Origin: Labia minor
Lineage: Eukaryota > Arthropoda > Insecta > Dermaptera > Spongiphoridae
NCBI GenBank assembly: GCA_963082975.1
Contig: OY720346.1
Location: forward strand, 50,729,759 to 50,793,758
Direction of reading: 5' to 3'
DNA length: 64,000 nt
Every line of letters begins with the position of its first letter. Position 1 is the first letter of the stretch. Both the position numbers and the translations under genes were made by a program. The notes under the pieces are model-generated. The model had not been told where the DNA came from, ran no database searches, and saw nothing but the letters and a program-made list of their open reading frames with translations. Positions 10,107-22,340 of this stretch are shown in pieces.

Positions 10107-11229
10107 GAATTTTTTTTGTATTACATTTATTAAAATGCTGATTAATATTAATAGCTGCATCATGAATTTCTTTATTATCCAAATCATTAATTATAGAATG
10201 TAAGTGAGTCTATTTAAAACTTGTTAAAAAACAGGGAAGTAAAGAAAAGATAAAAAAAACAACCCCAGCACAAAATGAGTGTCAATTGAAAATGAACCGT
10301 AGCTTAGCCAACGCTTATTAACATCATAATAAGGAATTCGAAAGTTCAATATTCACTTGTTATAAAATTCTCTTCAACATTAATCCACTACTTACCCTAA
10401 GAATATCCCCTACGAATGAAAATTGTTAATTATTCGTGTATTTTTTTTTTAATATTCTTTTTCAATGTATAAAATACACCTGACATTTTTATACCCTATT
10501 AAAAAGTTTCTAAAGCCCTTCAGACGGAGGATATCACTTTTATTCGAACATTGATTTTTGTTTTTATTACTTCACTTATTATTTTTTTTTTTATATATAT
10601 CCATCCATTGACTCATAAATAGCAAGATATTTAAAACAATATTTAAAGTTGAAAAATCTGGTGTGAACCTCTATTTGAATATAAATTTTTAATTTAAGAA
10701 TTATATATAAAATAATTTCGAATACTTTATTATAAACTCATATAACAAGTATTTCCCAGAGAGAGAGAGAGAGATAAAATTTTTACTTGTTTGACCTGAG
10801 TAACTTTTATTTCTATTTGAAATTCCGTTCCAAAGAGATTCAATTTAATGAGTTTCATATTTATATGCTATATAGGTAGAATATTATATAGAAAAAGATA
10901 ATTTACCAAAAGTTTTTAAAATTTAACATCGAAACTCTCATTTAAGTTTTATTTCTAATGATAATATAATATATTTAATAAATTTTATGAAATATGTATA
11001 AATGCAATAAATATATTAAGTATATTTAGAAATATATATATATATAAGAGTTAATATTGTCACCTTAGGCGGAAATTCGTTGGCAAAGGTTAAAAAAATA
11101 ATGCTCAAATTAACGATAAATGGAAAAATTCTTAAGGTGTCCGTTTTTGGGTCAGTTACTTTATTATCTAAACAACTAGGTCGAGAGCTCATAAAATTGA
11201 TCAGACACATTAAATTTAAAATAAATATA
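10107..11229. other. AT-rich spacer with a (GA)n tract
   Basis: A GA microsatellite lies at about 10758-10773. No coding pattern was recognised. A small open frame at 11080-11280 runs into the MITE that starts at 11230 and is not considered real. Confidence 0.5.
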
Positions 11230-11898
11230 CACCTATCCCCCGATTTACACGGTAGATACGTTCCTGAGAAAAACGTGTAAATCGAAAATTAAAAATTTTC
11301 AAGTCAAAACCGTGTAAATCGAAAAGCTTGCAGAAAATGCATAATTTTGCTATTTAACAGTTGTGATTTTTTTCCAATATTTTTAGGTGTACACAGAAAT
11401 AAAAATATACTGCATTGACAGGTTAAAATATGTAATATATTACGGAAACACTGTTTTTTTATTTAATTACAATACATTAAACAGAAGAACAAAAAATAAA
11501 ACCAAAGGTGTTTTATTATCCTTCATCACTATTAGAAATTACTCTCATTCTTTTTTTCGAAATCGAAGGTTGGAATTCACTTTCATCACTCGAAGTTATT
11601 TGTGCCGATTCAATGTTTGAAGCAGAAATATTTACATTCTGAGAGGTGGTAATAAAATCGGTTATTAACAATTGCTAGATAAAACTTTAATTTTATGCGA
11701 AGAAATACAGACACAGTGTGCATGTGCAGCAAGTCAGCACATAAGCTCGGGATTCTCCGTGAGATGTGTACACAGCGCACGTGTTCAAACACAGTAGCAT
11801 TTAGTAAAGTGCGATAAAAACAAAAAAAAACTTATTTGGAAAACCGTGTAAAAGCGAAAACGTGTAAAACAAGTACCGTTTAAATCGGGGGATAGGTG
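11230..11898. mobile_element. Tigger/pogo-like MITE, 669 bp
   Basis: The 25-bp inverted repeats at 11230-11254 and 11874-11898 match at 24 of 25 positions and begin CACCTATCCCCCGATTTA. TA flanks both sides (11228-11229 and 11899-11900). Subterminal motifs of CGTGTAAATCGAAA type recur inside both ends. There is no transposase reading frame. The TIR style and TA target resemble Tigger/pogo MITEs; the family call is inference. Confidence 0.75.
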
Positions 11899-13009
11899 TA
11901 TTCTTCTTTTAAAGTATATAGGTGAAATTTATAATTAATTTATATAAAACTAACTTCTTTGGTGGGAAGGGTGAGCAGGCATTGGGAGACGATAGTAGCC
12001 TCTTACGCCCCAACTCCTAGTCCTAGGTACCATTAAGATCAATAACCATGTGATAATAGGTATTAGCGTTTGAGATTTGGCAAAAACCCGAATTGTCCGT
12101 CATATTTCTCGGTTTTATCTTATATAATATATATATAATATGTTTTTTTAATAAAATTAATTAAAAATTCAATTTAGAATTAGTTTATAAAAGAGGACGT
12201 AATTAGTATACCACACCCTTGGAATAAGACCTAATTTACGTTTCCAATTTAAAGGTGTATAATATCTATAAATTTATAACTTCTCCCAGCTGTTTAATGC
12301 CCATCACAGTCTTGTTATAAGGATTTAATATTTATATTACGGTTGCACGAGTTGTAGAGGGGTGGGGGTAAGAGCTGCCCAAGAAAAATCACGTAAAGGT
12401 TGTAAATGGTTAAGTATTGTCTTTTAGTGGTTGAGGTCAGTGGAACTTTTCATTGCTACGTCCCACACTCAAAAATATCAAATTTAATATACAAGTTACC
12501 GTCATCATTGGTCCCAACAACCATCTAGAACTATAAAAATAATTATAAGCATTTAATAGGAATAATCATAAAACCTTTGATAGATGAGCGGGAAAGTAGA
12601 AGTGGTGGAGGTGGATATAATTAAATTCGGAAAAGGTAATTCCGGGACGGTATTAACTTTTAATGGGGTGTGGAAAAAAGGAGGGAATGAGATGGGAGGG
12701 TTCTTTCGTTTGTTAATCTTATTTAACTACGTTTTTCGCAATTAATTACTTGAAAATGAAACTCATTTTGATATGAAAAGACGATGGTTTGTTTATTATC
12801 TTTAATTTAATTTTTACGTTAAATAAAAAATTGTAGGTAATAGAAATACGAGGAGGGTTTTTCCAAGACTCTAGAATTTTAATTAATCTATGAAAAGCAA
12901 AGCAAAATATTTTATTACACTATTCATTTAATGATTATTCAAAAAACTAAAAAAATTTATATTTATTTTTTTTAAATATATATATATATATGAATGATGA
13001 CGGTCCTGC
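11899..13009. other. Spacer with several GC-richer patches, unrecognised
   Basis: Patches near 11960-12060, 12290-12440 and 12590-12710 have more balanced composition than the surroundings. No reading frame or repeat family was recognised. They could be host regulatory sequence or old repeats. Confidence 0.35.
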
Positions 13010-13020
13010 CAACTCACTTA

Positions 13021-13338
13021 TATCTATCTTTGTGGCTCTAGGGAACTCGAAAGTTCTTGGCCGCAGCAACCAGACCCCTCCAGGTATTCCTATTCTGAGC
13101 CACAGTCCTCCAATCCCTATCTTCTCCCATCTCTCTCACGTCCTTTCCCACATTATCCACCCACCGTTTCCTTGGTCTTCCAAGTGGACGTTTCCCACTC
13201 GGTCTCCCTACCAATATATTTTTCGTCATTCTATCTTCTCCCATTCTATCCACGTATCCTGCCCACCGCAGCCTTCTCAATTTTATAATTTTAACTATAT
13301 CTGGAGATGCATAGAGGTCATGCAATTCCAATTCCATG
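13021..13338 (-). mobile_element. 5'-truncated LINE copy with 11-bp target duplication
   Basis: CAACTCACTTA occurs immediately on both sides (13010-13020 and 13339-13349). The minus strand is open across the insert and reads ELHDLYASPDIV, RRLRWAGYVDRMG, KRPLGRPRKRWVDNV and ends AAKNFRVP, the C-terminal tail of the same LINE family as 9268-10090. The 3' end is a short TAGA-type repeat after GAGCCACAAAGA. The intact reading frame and perfect target duplication suggest it is fairly recent. Confidence 0.88.
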
Positions 13339-13346
13339 CAACTCAC
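13038..13346 (-). pseudogene. C-terminal tail of the LINE reverse transcriptase, about 97 residues from the element
   Basis: The frame is the in-frame C-terminus of the LINE at 13021-13338. Its first few codons (MSCM) are in or next to the target duplication and are not part of the element's protein. The basic WAGYVDRMG and GRPRKRW motifs are typical of the tail that follows the reverse transcriptase domain. No endonuclease or RT domain remains. Confidence 0.7.
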
Positions 13347-13349
13347 TTA

Positions 13350-13989
13350 CAAAATATTATTGGTATTGTATTAAAAATAGCATTAATTTTGTTTGAAATG
13401 TATTTTTTTTTAATGTTTTGCTGAGAAATAAGATGGGTTTCAAATTAATATTAAAGTATGTTTCAAAGATTAAGAGTGACCTTATTAGGAAAAATATAAA
13501 CTAAGTATTTTAATAAAGAATTATCAATACATTTGAAACTTCACAGATTGTGATTGATTTTAGTTTACATAAAAAAATTTAAAATGTTTCACTAGAGCCT
13601 ACAGTTAAATCTATTAATTTCATAATACGAATAAGATTATAGTTTTAATATGTTAGACTATATATTTATTCTAATAATAAATATTAAACTAATATAAGAA
13701 AAGATGAAATTTGTTATTTGTTAAATTTTGTTATGTTTATTTTATATTCTTAATCAAATATTATTGAAGCAATGTTACCAATTTCTATATAATTATTTTA
13801 TCACCAAATGAAGCTAATTTCACGCTTGTATGCTTATTCTAACTTTCAATTCATCAATCATTTTATAACTAGTATCAATAAAATTTCCTTAATTGTATAT
13901 TCCAATAAAATTCATTTATTTAGTTCATGATTTTGCTTGTGAAATGGAATTGATATAAATTTTTTAATAGGCCTAATTAAAATGATATT
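13350..13989. other. AT-rich spacer, nothing recognised
   Basis: It ends at the GTATC target site of the BEL/Pao element. Confidence 0.5.
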
Positions 13990-13994
13990 GTATC

Positions 13995-14455
13995 TGTTTG
14001 GGACAAATAGTAACCCTTCAACCATTTCCCCTGACCCCTCCTTTTTATGAGTGTACTGAAACGCGCTCTGGCGAAGACACTATATACACTTTAAATATAC
14101 TTTACATATAGACTTTACGCTGGGATGTTCTGTGTAGAAAAACCGTATATAATACCCGCTTTCTTACCAGTTATATATAACACCCGCTTTTCACCCGCTA
14201 CATATACATCTACACACAATCATCTCACACCCGCCTATAAGCAGGAAGAAACACGCGTTTTTCCTGCCCTTTCACCGCGCATATGTACTTCGCAACCCGC
14301 AAGACGGAAGGGACAGTTTAACAGCAAAGTGTTGGTCACCATCATCCTAGCGTGGTAAGTACACTCACTCACTGTTCCTTTCTAGAACCAGCCCAACCCG
14401 CAGGAAACGGAGATTAAAACCGTCTAACTGCGAACGGTTTGCTTCGTCTCATTCA
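13995..14455 (+). repeat. Left LTR of the BEL/Pao element
   Basis: It is 461 bp, begins TGTTTGGGAC and ends ATTCA, and is nearly identical to 19002-19459. A TATATAATACCCGC-type block inside may hold promoter elements; that is inference. Confidence 0.9.
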
Positions 14456-15050
14456 TTGGTCCTTCAAGCACGGATATCCATTCATTGGTAATTCGAACAA
14501 GTATCTCCATCCGTTACATTGTTCCTTTAAGAATCAGAAATCCTTTGGTGTTTTTATACCTAGGATATCATTTCTGCATTCTTTCCAGACCGCGAACCCC
14601 CGCGGACCATCCGGTCTAAACGCTTTCATAATTTTTCCTTATCTTTTATACTATTGATTGTTCTCAAACACGCCCGCAATAATAATTAATTTAATTAAGA
14701 AATTAAATAATTAATAATTTATTATTTTTATTAATTGGGTATAATATTAATATTAATATTTTGTTTAATTGCGATGAAAGCAAAGAAAATTTCATATATA
14801 TTTTTTCATTCAGGATAAAGTTCAAAGTTATTTTATAAAAATATTATAAATGTATTGTTTAAATCCTATTTAAATTTATAAATAATACATATTGAGTTAT
14901 AAATAATAATTCTATGTAAATCGATTTTTATTAAAACATTTTAGAATAAAAATATAAATAGTATATATATATAAATATATATTATAATTTAAAATATAAA
15001 TAAAATTAAATAATTTTGACTGGAATTTAATTCAACTATATATATTTATA

Positions 15051-18000
15051 ATGAATTCTGAAATTAGGCTTTCGATTGCGGAAGCAAAGAAGGAAGCTTA
15101 TTATGAGAAAATTACGGAATTATATAATAAATCAAAACATATTTCTTCTCGCGATTCTAAAGAAAATACCTCATTTTTAGCCGCAACTGCATCCATAGAT
15201 AATTTAAGGGAAGAATATATTAAATTGATTGGTGAAATTAATGAATTGAATATATCTTTGGATGAAAAGTATAAACCTTCCTTTAAGGCTTGGTTAAACT
15301 TCGAGGATATTTATAATATGGTCAAAGCCGAGAGACTGTCCATCCTCGAACACCGCAAATCATCCACTACAGCTCCTGTAGGTCAATCTGATCGCAAAAT
15401 AAATCTACCTCCAATTGCAATTAAGCAATTTGATGGACTACCGCAAAATTGGAGTCTATTTTATGAAAGTTTTAAAATTAATATTCACGAAAACCGCAAC
15501 CTGTCTAATTCTGAACGTATTCAGTACCTCGTTGGCAGTTTAACTGGTAAGGCACGTTCAATTCTTATAGGCATTCGACCTGACGCAGATAATTACCTCC
15601 ACATTTGGAAGGAATTAGAAAAAAAATATCAAGATAAACGGGCCCTCGGGGAAGCGTATTTAAACCAAATTCATGCATTGAAATATCCATCAATTAATAA
15701 CTCTTCAAGTTTAGAAACTTTCATCGAACGTTTTGATGCTTCGATAGCCGCTTTTAAATCTTTAAAAATTGAAGATGCGTTAGATTTTATTTTTCTTTTT
15801 TGGGGTTTAAGAAAGGTAGATACACAAACCGCGCAAAATTTTGAAATATCTGTTCGAGATAAAGAAATCCCTTCGCTTAATGATTTTATTACATTTGTTA
15901 AACAACGAGTGAAAATTTTAGACCGTATTCCGAACATAAAAAAAGATTCCGAATTTTCCGCGAAATTACAAGTTACAAAAAAGAATTTTCATTCGCATTT
16001 AACAGCTAACTCTGAAAAATCTATAGATAAATGTATCGTTTGCAATTTAGAAAATCATAACTTAATTTTTAAATGTTTTAAATTCCAAAACTTTCCCATA
16101 AAAAAAAGGATCGAAATCGTTCATAAAAAATCATTATGTTCCAATTGTTTGAGTAGTAAGCATATTGATAAAAATTGCAAATCAAAAAATACATGTTTTA
16201 TCTGTAAGAAACGTCATCATACCCTCCTACACGACCCGGAGAGGAGAAGAGAGGAGGTCTCCAATTCGAAAGGAGGTGGAGATACTTCTCCTTATCCATT
16301 CGCTCACACGCCCCCTTCCACCTTTGAACCCGTAGTGGCTATGAGTCAGGCGACTAATCATATATTTTTGGCAACAGCGCAAATCAACACGCTGGACTCT
16401 AAAGGGCGTGTTCAGACGGTCCGAGCGTTAATTGACAGCGGCTCACAAAGTAATATTATCACTAATTCCTGTATTAAAAAACTAAAATTAAATTATTCTA
16501 AATTAAAACATCACTCGCTTAGCGGCATCGGTGGACATAAAACTTTCGTCTTAGGTCGTTGTTCTTTTAAATTCTTTTCCCGAATGCCATCCGCAATTGA
16601 ATATTCAATAGACGCGTTAGTGGTTAATACGATAACCAATAAATTACCATCTCAATCCATTTGTCCGGGAGAGTTTAAATATCTCGGTGGCATCGCTTTG
16701 GCCGATGATAGCTTTTACAAACCGGGTGAGATTGATTTGGTAATTGGAGCATCGCTGTTTTCAAAATTATTATTATCGGGACGAATTAAGGCGCCTAATA
16801 ATTTTCCAGACGCTATAGAAACCACGCTGGGATATATTCTTTTGGGGGAATTTAACTCATCCCAATCGAATAATGAATGGCTTTCACTTCACATTTGGAA
16901 TGAAATGTCAATTGAAAAAACTTTAGAAAAATTCTGGGAAATTGAGGAGGTCCCTAATGAGAAATTGTTGAGTGAGGACGATAATAAATGTGAAAAACTA
17001 TACGAGGATACTATTAAAAGGGAAAACGATGGAAGGTATCTTGTTTGTCTCCCTTTTAAGGAAGATCCTCAATTGCTAGGCAATTCTTTTGAAATAGCAA
17101 AAAATAGATTCTTCTCACTTGAAAGAAAATTAAATAATTCACTTCAAATGCGCTTAGAATATAATAAAGTTATACAGAATTATATTGATAATAATTATTT
17201 ATCGCTAGTAGAAAACCCAGATATAGATAAAGGGTATATTATTCCGCACCACGGGGTTTGGAAAGAGGACAAAATATCCTCTAAATTAAGAATTGTATTA
17301 GACGCGAGCGCTAAGAGTGATAGTCATCGCGCCCTTAATGACATTTTATATACAGGGCCTAATTTACAAAATAACTTATTTATCATATTATTAAATTTTC
17401 GATTATTTCGCTGGGCTCTAACAACGGACATTAAACAAATGTACCTTCAGATAGGGGTTAAATCGGAACATAGAAAATTTCAAAGATTAATATATAGATT
17501 TAACTCCAAGGACGCTATATCAATTTACGAATTTAATCGCCTTGCTTTCGGGTTAAATTGTAGTCCATTTCTCGCATTGAGAACTCTTCGCCAATTAGTA
17601 TTTGAAGAAGGTAAAAATTTTCCATTAGCCGCAACAATCATTCAAAGAGATAGCTATATGGATGACATATGCACCTCTTTAATGACTGAAAATGAAACAT
17701 ATAAATCCCGTTATAAAGTAGAGAATGTATTGGCTTTCTCAGATTCGATAGTAGCCCTAAATTGGATACATTCCTCTCCACATAAATGGAAGTGTTTTGT
17801 GTCCAATAGGGTAGCAAAAATTCATTCGTACTTAGAAGCTAAACATTTTTATTATATTGATGGAAAAACGAACCCGGCTGACTGCCTATCCCGCGGTCTC
17901 ACTCCCGCTAAATTGCATCCCTTATGGTTTCATGGACCGTCTTGGGCTTATTCTAAAAGCCCAAATGAATGGCCGGTTAAGTCATTTAAATTTGATATTC

Positions 18001-18827
18001 ATGAAACATTTCCGGAAATAAAACTTATAGCGTTAACTAACATACAAATTAATAAAAAATCTAATGTTATATATGATTTAACTTTACGAGTTTCCTCTTG
18101 GAAAAAATTACTAAAAATTATAATGTATATTTTTAAATTTATAAATATAGTCTGTCCAAAAAATAAAATATCTAATAATTCTAATATAGATATTGCAGAA
18201 ATTAAACTGTTAAGGACTATACAAAAGTTACATTTTTCCAAGGAATATGAAACTATTAAATTGAATAAAATTTTACCCCGCCATCTCCAAAAACTCAATC
18301 CAATAATTGAGGGAGGTTTGATCCGCGTAGGAGGTCGCTTGAGAAATGCTGATGTCTCCTATGATAATAAACACCCAATTTTATTACCTAGTGATGAAAT
18401 TGTGGTGGAAAATTTAATTATTTGTTACCATAGAAAATATTGCCATTCTGGGGCTAATTTATTATTATCGCTTATTAGGCAAAGATTTTGGATTATTTCT
18501 GGGAGAAATTTAATCAAACGCCTAGTTAGACAATGCAATACATGTTTTCGCCTTCGTCCACGCCCTTTATACCCTCTAATGGCAGATTTACCCGCATGCC
18601 GCGTACGTCCCAGCAATGCCTTTCATCACACTGCTACAAATCCGATAAAAGTCGGAACTATTGTAGTGATGCAGATGGACAATGTCCATCCTCTAAAGTG
18701 GCCTATGGGAGTGGTGGAAAAGGTGATTTTTGGCTCGGACGGAATTCCGAGGGTCGCATGGATAAAAACCAAATCCGGTTCATATAAACGACCGGTGGTC
18801 CGTCTGTGTCGGCTACCTACTCAATAA
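15051..18827 (+). pseudogene. BEL/Pao gag-pol region (fossil)
   Basis: Parts in order by approximate residue: gag-type region with the FDGLPQNW motif from about 123; paired Cys/His zinc knuckles at about 327-395; aspartic protease with the D-S-G signature at about 460; reverse transcriptase with LRIVLDASAK and YMDD, the latter at about 868; an integrase zinc-binding region from about 1125; and a C-terminal DUF5641-like domain from about 1195. This order is diagnostic of BEL/Pao. The product is shorter than a typical family polyprotein and is regarded as broken. Confidence 0.85.
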
Positions 18828-19001
18828 TGGAAAACTCTCCATTATTTCTCCGGGCCCAAATAGGTTACGGAGAAATTTATTTTATTTATTTTATTTATTT
18901 ACTTAATATTTTTTTGATCTTTACTTTTCTTTGTTTCGCATTAAAAGGGGTATCGCTAGTTTTAAGATTTTGTTTTGAAGAATCCTTCAAGAGTGGGGGC
19001 A

Positions 19002-19459
19002 TGTTTGGGACAAATAGTAACCCTTCAACCATTTCCCCTGACCCCTCCTTTTTATGAGTGTACTGAAACGCGCTCTGGCGAAGACACTATATACACTTTA
19101 AATATACTTTACATATAGACTTTACGCTGGGATGTTCTGTGTAGAAAAACCGTATATAATACCCGCTTTCTTACCAGTTATATATAACACCCGCTTTTCA
19201 CCCGCTACATATACATCTACACATAATCATCTCACACCCGCCTATAAGCAGGAAGAAACACGCGTTTTTCCTGCCCTTTCATCGCGCATATGTACATCGC
19301 AACCCGCAAGACGGAAGGGACAGTTTAACAGCAAAGTGTTGGTCACCATCATCCTAGCGTGGTAAGTACACTCACTGTTCCTTTCATCGAACCAGCCCAA
19401 CCCGCAGGAAACGGAGATTAAAACCGTCTAATTGCGAACGGTTTGCTTCGTCTCATTCA
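19002..19459 (+). repeat. Right LTR of the BEL/Pao element
   Basis: It is 458 bp and matches the left LTR with few differences. It is followed directly by the GTATC target copy. Confidence 0.9.
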
Positions 19460-19464
19460 GTATC

Positions 19465-19889
19465 CAAATTTTAATAAATAACTATATACAATTTATATGC
19501 GATAAGGACGACGATAATATGTATTAATAAAATCTAGCTATCCATCAAATACATTCGTAATATATTGGCAGCTTTATTACTTATTAACGGTATGATAATA
19601 GATTTCAATGAAAATTATTCACCTTATTGTAATATTGACAAATTTTAAATTCATGTAATTCAAATATTTATGCTGTATTCATTTTCAAACCCAGTTTTAA
19701 TATTTAATATTCACTTATTTAAAATTGGTCTTTCTGATAACGATACCTCTGAAATTAACAACAAACATAATATTTACACTTATATCTCATATGAGTGAAA
19801 CAGTGAAAGTAGTTTTGATAGTTATTTTACAATATTTTTATTAACTTGTATGGAATTAACAATGCTAGTACTTTAGCTAGTTTAGAAAA
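19465..19889. other. AT-rich spacer, nothing recognised
   Basis: This lies between the BEL/Pao target site and the hAT-type MITE. No gene or repeat was recognised. Confidence 0.5.
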
Positions 19890-19897
19890 AGTAAACA

Positions 19898-20121
19898 TAA
19901 GGTGACGAGACGTCCCACTTTTTAGAATTAAGTTAAATTTTATATTTATGAAAATCATTGTTTTGCGATCTAACAATATAATATTTTAAAAATTGGCAAC
20001 AATCTACTGAAACAAATTCACTCAAATAAAAAAATATGTCAAGGAATAAAATATTATACATTTTTTTATCTCCTCCTTCAGAGTTGTCCCGTTTTGCCCA
20101 TTTAAAAATCTGGTCACCTTA
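19898..20121. mobile_element. hAT-type MITE, 224 bp, with perfect 8-bp target duplication
   Basis: AGTAAACA occurs at 19890-19897 and 20122-20129. The terminal inverted repeats begin TAAGGTGAC-AGA with one mismatch in 13. An 8-bp target duplication is typical of hAT elements. It has no coding capacity. Partial relatives may lie at 61551 onward and 51837-51846. Confidence 0.82.
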
Positions 20122-20129
20122 AGTAAACA

Positions 20130-21324
20130 CACTCGTCCAATAGTTCCTATCTTGATTCATATCCATTCAATTTGAATCCTCTTACAATTCCTCCACCAGT
20201 CGTTCCCCAATTGATTTGCTTTTTGTTTAAAAAAAAATATCAGGGGTAATTTTTTCAAATACATTCAAGTCACGTGCCCCGCTCATCCCAATATAAAAAT
20301 GCATAGAGGTTATGCGATTCATCGAATAAAAAGGATCATATAATTTGATTATTAACTTCATAAGTAACTTTATAAAATAAAAAATTCAATTATCTTATAA
20401 AAAGTTTTATTATTATTATTTATAATTTTTGGGTAGAACATTTGTTCAAAATTATTATTATTATGATCTTTAAACTTTTTGTTATAATTATTAATGAAAT
20501 TAATCAAATTTACTTTAGGAGAATTCATTCATTTTTTGTTTATTAATTTTTAATTAAATATTAAGTAAATTTTAATGAATTCATTTACGGGGCACAAAGT
20601 ATCTTGTATGTTCTGGAATGAATTTTGATTAAATGCAATTATCCTCTCACACCAGTCAAAGTGTTATGAATGGAGGACGAAGGGAGTAATGAAGGGTGTG
20701 AATTTAATCATGAAAAATCAAAGCTAATTTTGTTTATTGTTACGAAATGAATTTTTTTTTTAATTTGTAAGGTTTATTAATTAAATTATAAATGAGAAGA
20801 TTTGTGTTTCATTGAAATTAAATTTTCAAAATTAACTTGAAATTAATATCATGGCATATTTTTTAAATGAACGTACTATTATTATTATTATTATTTCTTG
20901 AATAGAAAAATAAAATTATTATTATTATTATTTTGATTTGTATGAATAATTATTCAAATTTGAAAAATTATAAAATGAATTGTGATAATTAACTTAAATA
21001 ATTAACTAAATCAAAATAAAAAAATTATTTTTATAACTTCTTGATTATAAGTATAATATTTGTATATTTATGATATCAACCATTCTTCATCATATAATTA
21101 AAAAAATTGAAAAATATTGGGTTTATTCATTCGATATTATTAGTATTTTATGTAAACCGGATAATTTTTTATGTCCCGGTTTATTCAGTGGGGACATTGC
21201 GACAGTATAATAACGAAATGAATGATATCCCTAAAAAAGTCAGGAAATGTATGAGTATCAATAAATTATTAAAATAAAAAATTTGGGATTTATTATAGAA
21301 AATTAATATATATAAAAATAAAAT
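20130..21324. other. AT-rich spacer
   Basis: ATT-type microsatellites lie near 20880-20930. A 25-base piece near 20292-20316 resembles the LINE motif HDLYAS in reverse but is too short to annotate. Confidence 0.45.
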
Positions 21325-21461
21325 AGAACTTACGAAATTAAAATCCCAATTTTATTTAATTTAGTACTGGAATATGTGATTAGACAAATTGGGGAGATAT
21401 CAAAAGAAATGCAATCAGGCAAAAAAAATACAAGTATTAGGTTACGCAGACGAGTTAAATA

Positions 21462-22225
21462 CTGGGTTTGTTCAAAAGAATAGGTGAATTTTGAATTATT
21501 TCGAAAAGTATTTCTTCTCTCATCAATATCCATTTTGTCCCCTTCAAAGTAATTCCCCTCAGATATAATGAAATTATGCCAGCACTTCTGAAATGCGCTT
21601 TTTAGTATAGCCATCAGTTCTTTCTTCGATTCCGACTTTATCTCATCTATTGGGGCAAAAAGCTTTCGTTTCATTGGTCTCTTCAGATTTGGGAATAGGA
21701 AAAAGTCGCAATTATGTGTAAGCTGGTGCATTATCGTGATGCAGAATCCATGATTTGTTTTTCCACAATTCCGATCGTTTGAGACTTATTGCGTTTATTA
21801 ACTACCTTGTAGTATTCTTTATTAACAGTACGGCCTGTTGGCAAGAACTAATGATGCATCATGCCATTGTAATCGAAGAAAACAGTGAGCAAAACCTTCA
21901 CATTTTAAAGCGCTTGTATCACTTATAAACATTTTTTTGAGACAAAGTAGACTCGCCGAATGCCATCATCAACATTTTATGCGTTGGAGCACTTTATTTC
22001 ATTTTTAACGCAAAATTTAATACGGATTCTTTAAAAAATCGAAGAACACACAAAACCGTGACTAACTTTTTCAGTTGTCAAAAACAAACTACTAATCCAA
22101 AATGGCTGATAATGTCAACATATGTGAAACCTATGTGTACCAACATAACAAAAAAGCATTTCGATAATCGATTGTAAACAGCCCGCAAAAATTCAAAATT
22201 CACCTTTTCTTTTGAACAGACCTCG
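21462..22225 (-). mobile_element. Internally deleted mariner nested in the LINE, copy 3
   Basis: Inverted termini share TTGTTCAAAAGAATAGGTGA (left) and its near complement (right, ending CCTCG). TA lies at 21460-21461 and 22226-22227. The minus strand carries WILHHDNAPAYT (second catalytic Asp region) and DFFLFPNLKRPMKRKLFAP followed by EGNYFEGDK near the C-terminus. At 764 bp it is too short to be autonomous. Its TIRs differ from those of the mariners at 2889 and 6325, so it is another mariner subfamily. Confidence 0.85.
21530..21731 (-). pseudogene. Mariner transposase C-terminal remnant
   Basis: The minus-strand frame from 21731 reads NCDFFLFPNLKRPMKRKLFA, then EEIK-like and KSAFQKCWHNFIISEG, ending GNYFEGDKMDIDE, which is the conserved end of mariner transposases. 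The third-Asp motif is altered by a deletion just upstream. Beyond about 21530 the open frame continues only into terminal and flanking DNA. Confidence 0.75.
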
Positions 22226-22340
22226 TATAATAGAAGATTCGGAAATTGCAATTAAAGGTAGTGTAGAAAAATTAATCGAGGCAGGAAAAGAGGTGGGTTT
22301 GAAAAATACTAATATGTACCAATTAGTAAAATATAGTAAA

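Larger units (their letters stand above)
13995..19459 (+). mobile_element. BEL/Pao LTR retrotransposon, fossil (broken)
   Basis: Two long direct repeats (13995-14455 and 19002-19459) bound the element, and GTATC flanks it on both sides (13990-13994 and 19460-19464), a 5-bp target duplication as expected for BEL/Pao. The repeats begin TG and end CA. A TGG-starting stretch just inside the left repeat is in the primer-site position, and a purine run (18991-19001) precedes the right repeat. The two repeats differ by roughly 1-2 percent, so the insertion is fairly young. The coding part is shorter than the family usually has and lacks part of the expected set; I estimate about two breaks. It is treated as a non-functional copy. 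Confidence 0.9.
21325..22340 (+). mobile_element. LINE reverse-transcriptase fragment interrupted by a mariner
   Basis: Left of the mariner, 21325-21459 reads like the RT segment LFNLVLEYVIRQIGEISKE and runs up to the YADD-like catalytic motif (GYADE in the plus strand). Right of it, 22228-22340 continues with the matching downstream segment (EDSEIAIKGSVEKLIEAGKE). The two halves join at the TA used by the mariner. The family is the same as the LINE copies at 9268 and 13021. The fragment is incomplete at both ends. Confidence 0.7.
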
